From Lineus longissimus (lineage: Eukaryota; Nemertea; Pilidiophora; Heteronemertea; Lineidae), in contig NC_088326.1 of NCBI RefSeq assembly GCF_910592395.1, positions 9,927,001 to 9,991,000 of the forward strand: a stretch of DNA of 64,000 bases, in the 5' to 3' direction. A program made the translations under genes and the position numbers. Below are positions 1 through 10,941 of this stretch, in pieces. Under the pieces are notes generated by a model, which saw only the letters and a program-made list of their open reading frames with translations, was not told the DNA's origin and did no database searches. Positions within the stretch are counted from its first letter, which is position 1. Each line of letters starts with the position of its first letter.

Positions 1-2640
1 CAGATGTGGGTTTGACGTTATGTGCACTGTCGTTTCTGGTTTTACACAAATAATGCAGTTACGGCACTTTACGCCCCCATATGCCGGAGACAACCAGATA
101 AAAAAAGAACGCAAGCACTGCGAAGTTTGTTGTTGGAACGTGCCAGTGGTTATGCTAATGCTGTTACACTGAAATTTTATTGGACACACAGCCCTTTTGC
201 CGTCGCCAGCCTCATAACGAGACAAGATCGTGGAAGGAGGTTGCGATGTAAAGATTAGTCAAGCAGTACATCGACCGCTAAACGATCGATGCAGTTTTGC
301 GTTGTTGCACTTTTTAAGTGAGCGTTTGGTTCACAATGGCATTTTTAAGGAACTGTCTTGATTTATTTCAATGCCACTCTGTTCATTTCATGATACCATA
401 ACCTAACTCAGACTGAAATGTGATACAGATAGATTTGTTCTACCCCTCATTTAAAAATAACAACGAGCCTAATATCAGTCATGATCAGGTAATGCATCGA
501 TCAGCACGCAACATGTGCATTAGGAAAAAGCAACTTTAACTTTTTTGTATATTTCTATAGAAATCTTGAGCATTGTGTAAGAGTCTTCATTATACGATAA
601 AAGGTTAACTTCATTCATCAGCGAGGAAAATGACATTGGTACAGGTCGCTGAGCTTAACGAGGTTGCGCTTTCATTTGTGCTTGCGATTTTGTGATTTCG
701 ATCATGTCAGATAATTTTCAATGAACAATTTTGGATCATGACATGGCGTTACGGGAGGTTTGGAATGTGTTTCAGTAAGAAACGAAAGAATACTCAACAA
801 TCCTCGATACCCAATGGGGGCATGCAACTCTGATAAACTTTTATTAACATTTTCCAGTTCGATCTGCATAACTTCATAATTTCATAACTTTTTCTTAGAC
901 GTGCACAAAAAGGAACCCTACTTATCACTGGTGCGCAGTCTTTGCTGATTTAAGTATGCCGTATATGAAAACCGGGTGAAAACAGGAAATGGCAAATCCC
1001 TTTTTCTGTGGTTTTGTTGGGACTTTATATAGGCATGAGCTTGGAGGTGAAAGTGTGCATGGTAGTTTTCAGTACTGTTGATCATGGTGTTGCATATATG
1101 GGCGGAGTTTGGTTCAGAGATAATCATTATGCCCAATGCAAGCGCAAATAGTTTCAATGTACCGTGAGACAGGAGAGAATAAATCATTCTGGCCTACTTG
1201 TCTCCTTCCTATGATATAAGTATATGTCAAGTAATGCGTTATGAATACGAATTCACCCATCACGAATGAAACTATCTTTAATTACTTATTCCCTGACAAT
1301 GCCTCACTGGGAAATTTGAAATACCACATGTTATACGAAGTTGCTATTTTTTACAGGCCATTCAAGTTTACATGTTTAATACAGAGCTGTACAATGAAGC
1401 CGCAGTGTCGAGCTTCTAAATACTGAAAACGTTATAAAAACGTTGTGGATTTTCACAAAAGGTTAAGTGATCATGGAGCTGCTGGTGAATTACAAGCAGC
1501 TTAGCCCAGCCACATTAGACGCAGTGTTAATTTTGATAAGAATACGTCGAACCTGGTCAACCGACAACGAGACAAAGAATATGATATCAATAAGTAGACT
1601 TATTGGCAACATCAGAGATCAGCAATACTTTGGCATCTAATCGTGAAGTCTTAACCAGAGAGCAAAGAGACGGCCATGTTGCCTCCTTCAAAACCCAGCC
1701 GATTTGATCTATTCTCCACCAAATTCGAGCGTCGGGGTCTGGGCATTCCCATCCTCGTATATAGCACAGGTTTTCCGCTTACTCATTTCAAATCCTTATT
1801 TCAAATCCTTGGTGAAAAAGGAAAACGAAAGAAGGAGGTTTATATATTTTTTGAAGGCCATTTCGGCTGCTATAATATACGTAGGAAATTTGGGCATTTG
1901 TGCATGTTACTATGTTGAAAAGTCGTGAAACTACGGTTTTTGGTACTTACGCTTTGCTGTTATAAACACTTTTCATAAATCTCACAGCGTTTACTACATC
2001 CGTATCTAGAGTGTTAAACGAAGGTTCATCATGACACTCGGTACTTAGCAGTACTTATCTTCGAGAACTAGTCGCCTCTCATCAAAGATTTAATACGTCA
2101 AACTACCCGATAATCGTCACATCATGCGGAAATTAAAAGTGCTGTTGAGATTGTATAAATGCCAGCGGTTTAACAATGTTTTGAGGTTATAGTTCTCAAA
2201 CACCTTTTGTTGCAATGTGTGATAAATTTTACAATGTTCAATGCATTGATAAGCTTCGTTTTGCCGCAGGGGTTAAATTGTCATAGCAATCACTCGTCGG
2301 TTGGTGTTACACGGAACCTGTCAAGAAGATTGGTTTGCGAGGTTGTAGATTGTAAATTTATACCTCATTGACATGCACGTGTTGTCTTACCAAACATCAC
2401 TTGGCTAGAACTGTCATTTCGCCCGAAACCTCGGCAAAGCGCCTTGGAGTTTGTCCATATTTTATCTCCGCCATTGCTGTGTTTGGTTAACCAGTGCCTC
2501 CATTTGCTATCAAGTCCTTATACGTATGCGAGTGTTTGTAAATGAACGAAACAATTCCAATGTTAAGGTCGTACTCTTTACAACAAATCAACATGTTTTC
2601 CTACAGATACACTAAAAAAATTGAGGGGTAACACCTTATT
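1..2640. other. No gene recognised
   Basis: Short ORFs here (under 90 codons) have biased hydrophobic composition and no recognisable domain. A short direct repeat (TTCAAATCCTT twice) lies near 1786-1815. I see no inverted-repeat element or RNA gene. Confidence 0.5.
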
Positions 2641-2705
2641 TTTGATCAACTTATTTGTATCAACGTATTTGATCAACTTATTTGCAGCCAACAGACTTGA
2701 GTGGA

Positions 2706-2764
2706 GGACCCTGGGGAACGCCCCATGTGCCACCTAGGGCACAAAGGGTCCTAAGTAAGTAAGT
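2706..2764 (+). repeat. Structured retroelement-like 3' end with TAAG tail
   Basis: The sequence folds as a compact three-way junction. The outer stem is GGACCC (2706-2711) with GGGTCC (2746-2751). Hairpin one is TGGGG/CCCCA around AACG (2712-2725) and hairpin two is TGCC/GGCA (2728-2741). It is followed directly by about three TAAG repeats. A structured 3' end plus a short tandem tail is typical of non-LTR retrotransposons and the SINEs they mobilise. The 5' part of the element was not recognised, so the family is unassigned. The stems could also form on the other strand, but the tail favours + orientation. Confidence 0.45.
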
Positions 2765-2778
2765 ATTTGTATTTTAGA

Positions 2779-2812
2779 GACAAGCTTTCGAACCTACCGG
2801 GTCTTCATCAGG
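2779..2812 (-). ncRNA. Hammerhead-ribozyme-like core (Penelope-type motif)
   Basis: Read on the - strand, this stretch carries CTGATGA (2811-2805), then a short potential stem (GACC with GGTT), then GAAA (2789-2786), followed by GCTTGTC. CUGANGA and GAAA flanking stem II are the invariant hammerhead core, and such cores occur in the terminal repeats of Penelope-like retroelements. Here the base pair next to the core would be A with C, and stem I was not identified. This is therefore more likely a relic or motif match than an active ribozyme. No reverse transcriptase remains nearby. Confidence 0.35.
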
Positions 2813-2991
2813 TCTGAGGCAACAAAATTAAAAGTACAGGCTTACAGCATAGGATTAAACAGTATACAAACACAAATACGACCAATGGTAAAAGTACGAT
2901 GAGTACAGATAAGCTAACATAGATACGCTGTTAGCGGTGATTAATTCATTTCCAAATAACCAATTAACTATGGCTGGGAAGCCCGATTCCG

Positions 2992-3395
2992 ACGGCGTTG
3001 CGAAAACACGGAACGGAACGGAACGGAATAATGTTACGGAATATGGTCTGCAGACGCCCCGTAATGATCATGCCAGTTGTTGTTTTTGTCGTTACAGTAA
3101 ACCCCGGGTGATGGCCCGGTGCTAAGCGCCCAAAAAACTGACAATTGTCGGCAAGATTGATGAAAACACAACAAAATTATAACTTTGGTCAACGTTTGTT
3201 GTGTGTCACCACACTTTTCTTGGCTATGTAGCACCAGAGCTAGAGTAGAACAATGTGGGCCTGGCAAAGTCATCTCCGGACTCCCTCTAATTGCTCAACC
3301 TTGCCTTTTTACGTGGTTATAAACTACATACCGGATTTTCACCCTATTCCGTAACATTATTCCGTTCCGTTCCGTTCCGTGTTTTCGCAACGCCG
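2992..3395. mobile_element. Inverted-repeat element with GGAAC-repeat termini
   Basis: About 50 bp at 2993-3043 is repeated in perfect inverted orientation at 3345-3394. Each arm contains GGCGTTGCGAAAACACGG followed by three GGAAC units and AATAATGTTACGGAATA. The ~300-bp interior has no transposase-like frame. Similarity weakens just outside (GATTCCGAC against GGAATCGC), so the true ends and target-site duplication are unclear. It is best described as a non-autonomous DNA element or foldback of unknown superfamily. Confidence 0.65.
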
Positions 3396-3402
3396 CGATT
3401 CC

Positions 3403-6400
3403 AAGGTTTAAATGAGCTGCATGTACTGTCTCAGACAATAGAACATATGAATTTCAACAACGGTAGAAGTTGTTATGTCCAGGCCAAGGTCGGCACCTGT
3501 TCTGGAAGGGATGGCTGATGACCATCACGGGTTCCTGGTTGAATTGAACACCAAAACCGTTCGCTCCCCATCCCCCCGCCAGCCGCGCGGATACTTCCCA
3601 ACATTAGCTTTATATCATCCAGTGGACGATGCGCTACAAAATGATGATTGTCAATTATGTTTCTTTACCTCCCAACAATAAAGTCTTTGCCGGTAGTGCG
3701 TGTAAGAAAAACACATACAGAGTTGCTGGTCATGTACACCTAGCTAAATCACGGGCTTTCACAGAATAACGACTTGAGGATAATTTCTCTTTAAGCATTC
3801 AGCTCACGACCAGACCAACCCTAGCGGTATAATGATTATTTCATGAGGTGAAATGGACTTGACCCGACCTGACAGCGTCTTTGACTGATCAACAAATCCA
3901 CCGATTGATGTAAACGATCTACCCCCTCAACTCGGGCGACCGACATGTATAGTAGTTGCCACTTCATTTTTCCTGGGGACTACTACATTCGACAACAATT
4001 CTCTCAGGACTTGAAATAGAATCTGCAGGGATTCACCAATAATGTTCACAGCTCATACGTACGGTGACTATCTATTCAAAATGGTGAAGGGTACGACCGA
4101 TAGATGTGTTCTACACTTTTATTTTGTATTGCCTGAGATTCGGCAGAAAGAAATCTTGTTCGTTCAGAATTCGACATGAAATAAGAAATCGACCATTGGC
4201 TGGATTATTATTTCTCTGTCAATCATATAGCGACCCTAGTATTACACTTGAATGCATGCACTGTACATGTAGTTCGGAACAATCTTAACATTACGCCAGT
4301 AACATTTTGACCTCATCCTAATTCCCAAGGTTACAAATCATACTCTAAACGTTCGGATTGTCATTATTTGTCTGTAACTCTTCAAATTTGACATATGGAC
4401 AACGAGCTCGGCTGTCTACATATTGATAGAGATTTAATTAAAGTCAGTGTAACTTAATGAAATTCCTCGATTCGGATGCTGGCAACGTTCTATTATGAGC
4501 GTTATTCATCAGACAGCTCCTTCAGTGTGTTGGAAGGGGTTTTTTTCACCAGGGGTTTGAAAAGTCGAGAGCGGAGTAATTTAAAAACCACTCGCAGGTA
4601 CTTTGCTGGGAATCATCTTTCCATTGATCATGACTATTTGCATAAAACTCAGTCCCCAGCAGGAAAATGTAGACATTGTCCTCCAAGTTCTCGGCTCTCG
4701 AGTCAAAATAGCCGACACTGCACCGTAGTCATCTACAGAAAATACCCCTATGCATGGTATCTACAATGCCGATGGCCAGAGTAATATTTCGCCGTCGAGT
4801 CCTCTTAAGCCCCTTGGTGTCAAACACAGTGGTCAGGGCATTAATACTAGGATTATTCGGCACCTGTCGGTGGCAGTCTCATGATTGTAACCCAGAGCTA
4901 ATCAGACCTTCGGACACTTTGGTCAAGATATTGGTATCAAACAAGGCCGAATGCACCGAGTCATTCATGTAGACCGACGGACCCCGTTGGGAGTTGCCGT
5001 TATTCAAGGTCGTAGCTTTTAACTTTGGTCTGCTCGCCGCGTTGTCCGTCACATGTCTATGAACTCAAGTGTGCAGCAGGTCATTAAACCCCCTCATCGC
5101 TTGTATAGCTGAGTGTCCGAAATAGTGATGTCATAAGGGGGAACTAGGCCTTATGGCGGAGGGACAAAGGAGATAGTCATGGTTAACCAACACACTTGAA
5201 TGCCTTTAATGACGGACAAGGGGGAAAAAGTTAGTTCCAATGCAAGCCACCAATTTCGGGAAGCATGTATAGAGCCAGTACTGTCGTCAGTAGGTGTACT
5301 GCGTCATGCAACCGACTGTTTGCGTCATGCTCTTGCCACTAATCATTTCGATACAACGATGTTCGGATTTCCGAAAAAAGGTACCTCAGTCAGAAGGGGC
5401 AAAATAGCAATATATGGGATATATTGATTGGGTCCAATATATCTGTAAGGGCTAACTTTCTCCACGACTGAAATCCCTGGCTAAATGCCGTCGGGTGCAT
5501 CAGTTGCTCACATAGTATGACAGCCTAAGCTCCAAACACGCATTCACCAAATCAATTTTAGTCCTCCCACACCTGTGGCTTTATACAATACCAGTATGTG
5601 GCCCTCCTCAGCCACGTTCGCGTGTCAGATGCAGGTTCAGGACTATAATTGATAGTTGACTTGTTGGTATCGAGGGGCGACAAGATAATCATTAGCGCTC
5701 ACAGCCTGTTATACCGACTGTTGGGTTATGAAAGTTGGATACTTAGTGGTGAATAGTTAAAATGGATAAGGCATCATCCAAAACTTGGAGGTCGTTCGAC
5801 CAAGGGTAGAACTGTTAAGTGACGTTTTGTATCCATGGACGAGGTACTATCATATTTCAGTTGCTTGTCTTAGCCAGTTATAAATATATTGTGTTTAAAC
5901 AGCATTGAAGGTATTCGTATACAAATGTGCACCCCGAGATCGGTTTTTATGATAAAATAAAAACATCTCCCAATAATGACTTCACTATCAAAATTTGTCA
6001 CAAAAGTCCATAAAATTGAAATGTTAAAGGTCATAATTCCTGCTTTTATCATTTTATGACATGTACAAATCCTCAAAGACATGACTTAAAGCTCCGCATC
6101 TAGAGTTTCATCAAATTGAAGCACCCAGTCCAGTTTGTTTCCATGTAAAATGTAACAGCTTTGGTTCGGTTTCCAAGTGAAGTCAGGTGGTGGGTTAACT
6201 GATATAGATTAGGCTGATGCTGGACTTTTGACTACAACCCTTTCCTACAAATTTATTTGAAAATATATTTTTATCTAGCAACGGCAATAAAATGTTCCCA
6301 TGGTTATGCAGCCTGAATTTTCCCTGAAGCCACACGGTATTACAGCAATAACAAGTCGGGTGATCTGGATGTGAAGTCACTGTTATAGGCTGATCATTTT

Positions 6401-7168
6401 CCCCAAGAATCCTATCGGGATTCTCAACCTGGGAGCTACACAACGATTCCCGGACCCTGACAGATACTTATGTCAGGGTAGAAATCAGGGCTGCATTGAA
6501 CATCATCATATCACTTCCCCAGCCTTTGAAGAAAGCCTCTTTTGTTAACACTAAAAGCACTCATAAAGTAATATCCATAAACTTAATGCTAGCCTCTTTG
6601 TCTTTACAACTGGACAAAATCTAATGTATTAGTGTTAGCGCTCATCAAGCATCAGCTTTTTTTGACATGTTAGAGGAAATTACTTCTTTTGATGACGGGC
6701 GTTCAGGAAATTAGCTTGATGATGATAGGGATGCAAATATGCTAGATTATCTGGACACGAATGACCAAGTACTGTTTTTTTTATGAAGTGTATCGTGGGC
6801 ATACTTGGAATGCAGCAATGCACAGCAAAAAATGCAAATGAAACCCACCAGTATCAATTCAAGTTGTGGTCAAAATGGCAAGTTGTCCTAATCATGAGGT
6901 CGAAAATTTTTGTGCGATTCGGTTTTATGATTGTACGATTACTGAATATCTCATTCAGTATCGTATGTATGAACAGTACAAAATTCTTGCAATATTATTA
7001 TACCTTAGATAAAAATGTCACAATAATCTTGAGAATATTGATCATGGCGTTATTGTGAACAAAATTGAATTAGATTTTAATTAACCTAGAATCCATCTAT
7101 CTGGATTTTCGACCATCTGTGAAGGGAATCATCAACCAAACTGAATTATAAGATAACTATGGGGAGAT
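3403..7168. other. No gene recognised
   Basis: No convincing exon or element is seen. There is a 9-bp hairpin, ACCCTGACA / TGTCAGGGT with an 8-nt loop, at about 6454-6479. Longer frames at 4476-4784 (+) and 6195-6443 (-) lack recognisable motifs and are treated as chance. Confidence 0.5.
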
Positions 7169-7388
7169 CAGTTTAGAAAATTGACAACACCCTGTGGATT
7201 ATTGATCTTAAAATACGACAATTGATATTAGTCTCAGAATCTGATAATTATTTTACGATATTTTAATATGAGATTTCAGTTTAGAAAATTGACAACACCC
7301 TGTAGATTATATTTATCTTAGAATATGACAATTGAGATTAGTCTCGGTATCTGATAATTATTTTAAGATATTTTAATATGCGATTAAT
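7169..7388. repeat. 108-bp direct tandem duplication
   Basis: Two adjacent copies begin with CAGTTTAGAAAATTGACAAC at 7169 and 7277, so the period is 108 bp. They differ at roughly ten positions, for example GTGGATTATTGATC against GTAGATTATATTTATC, so the duplication is not very recent. The unit is AT-rich with internal GATATTTTAATATG and no coding sign. Confidence 0.85.
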
Positions 7389-8489
7389 CTAAGATTCTGA
7401 TAATTTTTCTAAGACCTCATTTTCATTCATTACCTATGCGAGTTTTACAAGATTTCCATAAGAAACTGGTTTAGCAATCTTAATGTTTACATCAGACTGT
7501 TATAACGATATTTTAAAAAACTGCATAAGAAATCAAATTAGGAGCTTGTACGAATCCCGGCCTGTGGTTTATCCAAGGTGACGGCCGTATGACATCATGT
7601 GTAAAGTCATAAAAAAAAACGTAGGTAACAGCTCAGCAAGCAAGCTCACTTAGCTAACACTTAGAGTAAATACTATTAGGGGACATAGCGTGGAAACATC
7701 TGAAAAAAGTGGCCTCGCCATTGCACGTTTTCCATTAAGAGAACTGCAGGTGGGTTGTATGGCTAATATCCATTATGTTAGCTTCGCTGATAAGGCATTC
7801 CGTCCATTCCCTAAAAGGTAAGACTCTGGGGTGAAATTGAAACGTAGGGCTGACAAAATGCACAACAATATGAAGATGGTTCTAATGTCCCAAGGGGTTG
7901 ATGCCGTAAACAGTTGAATAAATATACTAGCACGAGTCGAGGTCGAACACTTTTCAAGAAAAGAAATAATGGTAAGATTTGAAGTTTTCCAAGAGTATTC
8001 ACTCACTCAATATATTTTTAAAGTGCTGATTAAATGCAAAATATAAAACGAAACAGAACGTTATTTAGGATTTTATTAGGTTTTTTTTCAAGATTTCGAC
8101 CCCATTTTAATTCATTTTCCCTCCCATGCCTGTGACCAATAAAAACATGTTTGACCTCATTAATCATCATGTTGATTTTAAAATAACCTAATACTGCAAC
8201 ACATCATCCAAGTGCTCTAATTACTCATCTCAAAACTGCATTTCCTCTCCTATTTCATTTCATTAGCAAAAACAACCAGGTATCGTCAGTTCCAATTTAA
8301 TTAGCATAGCTAATTAGTGAGTGATTTTGCAAAGTGATAATTGGAAAACAAATGGCCAATCGATGACATGAGTAGATGTAAGAATTCGGCTCTAAGCACA
8401 TACTAAACCTTCTTTATTGATGCAGCAACAAAACTGAATTTATCATTTAAATCTTGAGAGCATATACGGGGAGGGGGAATCGTGATGCA
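7389..8489. other. No gene recognised
   Basis: AT-rich sequence. The - strand frame at 7773-8006 has no recognisable motif. No inverted-repeat element was seen. Confidence 0.5.
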
Positions 8490-8556
8490 CCACAGCCAAT
8501 CATCATCATCATCATCATCATCATGTCCCGCAGCTGTTAGGCCATTGGGGCGACGC

Positions 8557-9257
8557 TGCATGCATGACTACTTGGCACCATAGGATCGGTCCTCTGCAAG
8601 GCGGATCAGGTCCTCTGTTCTACGTCCTGTCCAATCTTTTATGTCATCCATCAAGATCCTCTTTAGGCGCCCTCGCTTTCGCTTTCCCTCAACTGTGCCC
8701 TGCAAGATCGTATTTGCCAGGGTTCCCTTGGCTCTGGTCACATGGCCAAACCATTTTATAGTGAATAAAACACATGCAACGATCTACGTATTCTCGACGT
8801 TTCGTGTATTTGACACTTTTTCAAACAGATACAGAATGGCCAAACCATCTCAGTTTCCTCTTCTTGGCAACTGTCAACAGGCTGTCGTGACGTCCAATGT
8901 GCTGGGTGACCAGCCCTCTGACCTGGATGTTGGTGGTGTGCGACGTGTAGTGGATGTTTAGAAGCCTTCTGTAGCAGTTCAGCTCGAACGCGTTGATGCG
9001 TTTCTCAGTCTCAGTGTTCAGCGTCCACGACTCAGCAGCATAGAGGAACACCGAGATCACCAATGATCTTAGTAGGTGAAGCTTTGACTACATAGAGATG
9101 TTCCTATCTCGCCAAATCCTCTTCAGTCTTGCCAAGGCTGCTGTAGCTTTGGCAATTCGAACCTTCACCTCCTTCAGTGATGTCCCATCTTCTGTTTGAG
9201 TAGAGCCGAGGTAGACGAAATCTGACACTTGCTCCAGATGCTAGTCCCTTATGCTTA
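8557..9257 (-). pseudogene. LINE ORF2 C-terminus, broken
   Basis: The - strand translation starts near 9257 as ISIRD-stop-HLEQVSDFVYLGST. After an in-frame TAG at 9090-9088 it continues through VISVFLYAAESWTLN, EKRINAFELNCYRRLLNI and KKRKLRWFGH. These blocks match the thumb/C-terminal region of RTE-like reverse transcriptases (consensus LYG.E.WTL, K..L.WFGHV.R). A nested insertion breaks the frame after WFGH. The reading then resumes as WFGHVTRAKGTLANTILQGT, EGKRKRGRLKRILMDDIKDW and LIRLAEDRSYGAK-stop. The catalytic domains are absent, so it cannot be functional. Assignment to RTE rather than another clade rests on recalled consensus and the tail. Confidence 0.85.
8742..8848 (-). mobile_element. 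Short Penelope-like/hammerhead-like insertion in the LINE, 13-bp TSD
   Basis: An 81-bp segment (8755-8835) is flanked by direct copies of ATGGCCAAACCAT (8742-8754 and 8836-8848). Removing the insert and one copy restores the LINE reading frame across WFGHVTR. On the - strand the insert contains GTGT-CAAAT-ACAC, a perfect 4-bp stem, then GAAAC and GTC. It ends in GTTTTATTCACTATAAA. GAAAC-GTC following a stem is the layout of the small hammerheads in Penelope-like elements. The CUGANGA half is degenerate here (CTGTTTGA). I interpret it as a minimal 5'-truncated copy of such an element. Confidence 0.6.
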
Positions 9258-9270
9258 TGCCACAGCCAAT

Positions 9271-10743
9271 GAAAAATAAAAAACTGTCTTCTCGCCAGAT
9301 ACCCGGCATTAACGATATGAGTTACAAGTAAGGGTTATTTTAGACGCCAAATCAGATTTGACCCTACATTAGGCGAGATAATATGAGAAAATATGTTTAG
9401 CAAAATATAACAAGCTATTGAAAAAGAGAAACGATTTTCAAAAACATACCATTTTATATAATAGAGTGTCACCGACTCACTAACCTCGACGAAATTTCCG
9501 ACAGTTCCTGATTGAATGAATATAGATTTAGGAAAGCAAGCGAAGAGATGATCAACAGCAAACATTCATCTAAACTAGCTGAGATAAAGTTGTTATGGAG
9601 AATAATGATGCGGCAGAAAATTTCTACATGCTGCACATAAATTCATTAAAATGTTGTTCTGCAAAGCTTGGGTTGGTTTCTTTTGAGAAATTATCGAATG
9701 TAAACTCGAAATTTGAAAAAAGGAACTAGACAGCAGCAATGTGATTACAAAAAAGAGGCGTGACCTTGATTTTATTAGGGAATACACGATACCGAGAAGT
9801 TCCTGTTTGTGGGGAGGTTGGGGGTAGAAGAGTGACACTACTCCTCAGATGCAAGCCGCGCCCTGATTATGTGTCCGGCGCTTTAAACAATCTGCCACCG
9901 ATGTCCTTAATTGGGGTAGTAACGTCTGCTGCACACCTCCTATATCGTGTCACAAATTAAAGCTTACCAACATGATATTAAGCTGTTTTCTGTTCATAAC
10001 AACCGTGCCTAATTGAAGACCGCCAAGGCTTAGCACGATGCTCACCCAGGGCGAAAATCCTGAAAACAGTATGAGATAATTTTTCCGATATGATTATTTG
10101 ATTCTTTACAGTTATGGCCCTCTTCCGTTTCGTTTACACGCACAGCGATACATAGATCTCACAAGATTCTTTTCAGGTTATTTGCTTGTAACTGAGAATC
10201 TCACGGGAATCTAACAAATACGACATAGCAAATGATCTGAGCCCTTCACTCCCAAGACGTATTTCACCTAATTGTGTAAACTTCTTCTTCTGCTTCGTCT
10301 ATGCTCAACCTGGCTAAACTATAGCTTCAGTCCTGTGGCGGAAAAGGTATGGCGCAACAACGAAATAAAGTGGTCTGTGTAAGCATTATTTGGTTGTTGT
10401 TGACGCCAGTATAGCCGGTGCACTCCGTCTTCGGTCATGTTTATTTTTGGAATTTCCGTCTCCTACTACAAGTAGAAGACGGACAGGAATTGTGTAACGA
10501 AAACTCCGAAGAGTCCCTAAACCATATCACATAGGTATTCGTTGGAAAGCTCTCAATGGATGCTTTAAAATTAGAACCGATGTGGTTTCAATTACAATTA
10601 AAATATTACCTTTTCTATCTTGAACAAAATTTCCACTGGCAGTGAAAGGGTTAACTAATCATTATAGTATCAATTATCGGGATTTTAAACCCGAGTAGCT
10701 TCCAGACTGATCCTGCAAAAATCGTTCATGCTATGTCAACGCT
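9271..10743. other. No gene recognised
   Basis: No supported exon or element. A short imperfect hairpin (CCGTCT..TACT / AGTAGAAGACGG) lies near 10468-10496. Frames at 9335-9565 and 9593-9838 (-) have no recognisable content. Confidence 0.5.
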
Positions 10744-10897
10744 TTAGAATCTCTTATTCTCCTCATCAGTACGATGCAGTGACAACGCAGATTTGACCCC
10801 CTGCATAACCGCCTGTCTTTGAAGTTCACCGAAATTGCCAATGTCAATTTCATGCAGTGTGATGAAACCAGCATCGATCCGAGTCCATTTCTTATAC
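10744..10897 (-). CDS. Candidate terminal exon, unknown protein
   Basis: On the - strand the sequence TCTAATATCCTAACCAG, a branch-point-like and acceptor-like run, precedes an open frame. It reads from YKKWTRIDAGFITLHEIDIG through QRQAVMQGVKSALSLH to DEENKRF and a TAA stop, about 50 residues. The peptide is polar and helix-prone, unlike most chance frames here. The same border (CAG|GTATAAG) also looks like a splice donor, so the segment could equally be intron following an upstream exon. No domain is recognised and no neighbouring exon was joined to it. Confidence 0.28.
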
Positions 10898-10941
10898 CTG
10901 GTTAGGATATTAGAGCACAAGGCGGCAATAGTTGTCAACAT

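Larger units (their letters stand above)
8490..9270 (-). mobile_element. 5'-truncated RTE-like LINE with 11-bp target-site duplication
   Basis: A fragment of a non-LTR retrotransposon lies on the - strand. It is bounded by direct copies of CCACAGCCAAT at 8490-8500 and 9260-9270, which I read as its target-site duplication. Its 3' end, at the left, is a run of about eight ATG/TGA triplets (8501-8524). This fits RTE-type LINEs, which end in short trinucleotide tails. The body encodes the C-terminal end of the reverse-transcriptase ORF. The 5' truncation is typical of aborted target-primed reverse transcription. A second insertion interrupts it at 8755-8835. Confidence 0.85.

Noticed and set aside
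8641-8961. 106-codon + strand ORF
   Set aside because: It is the antisense shadow of the LINE reverse-transcriptase frame.
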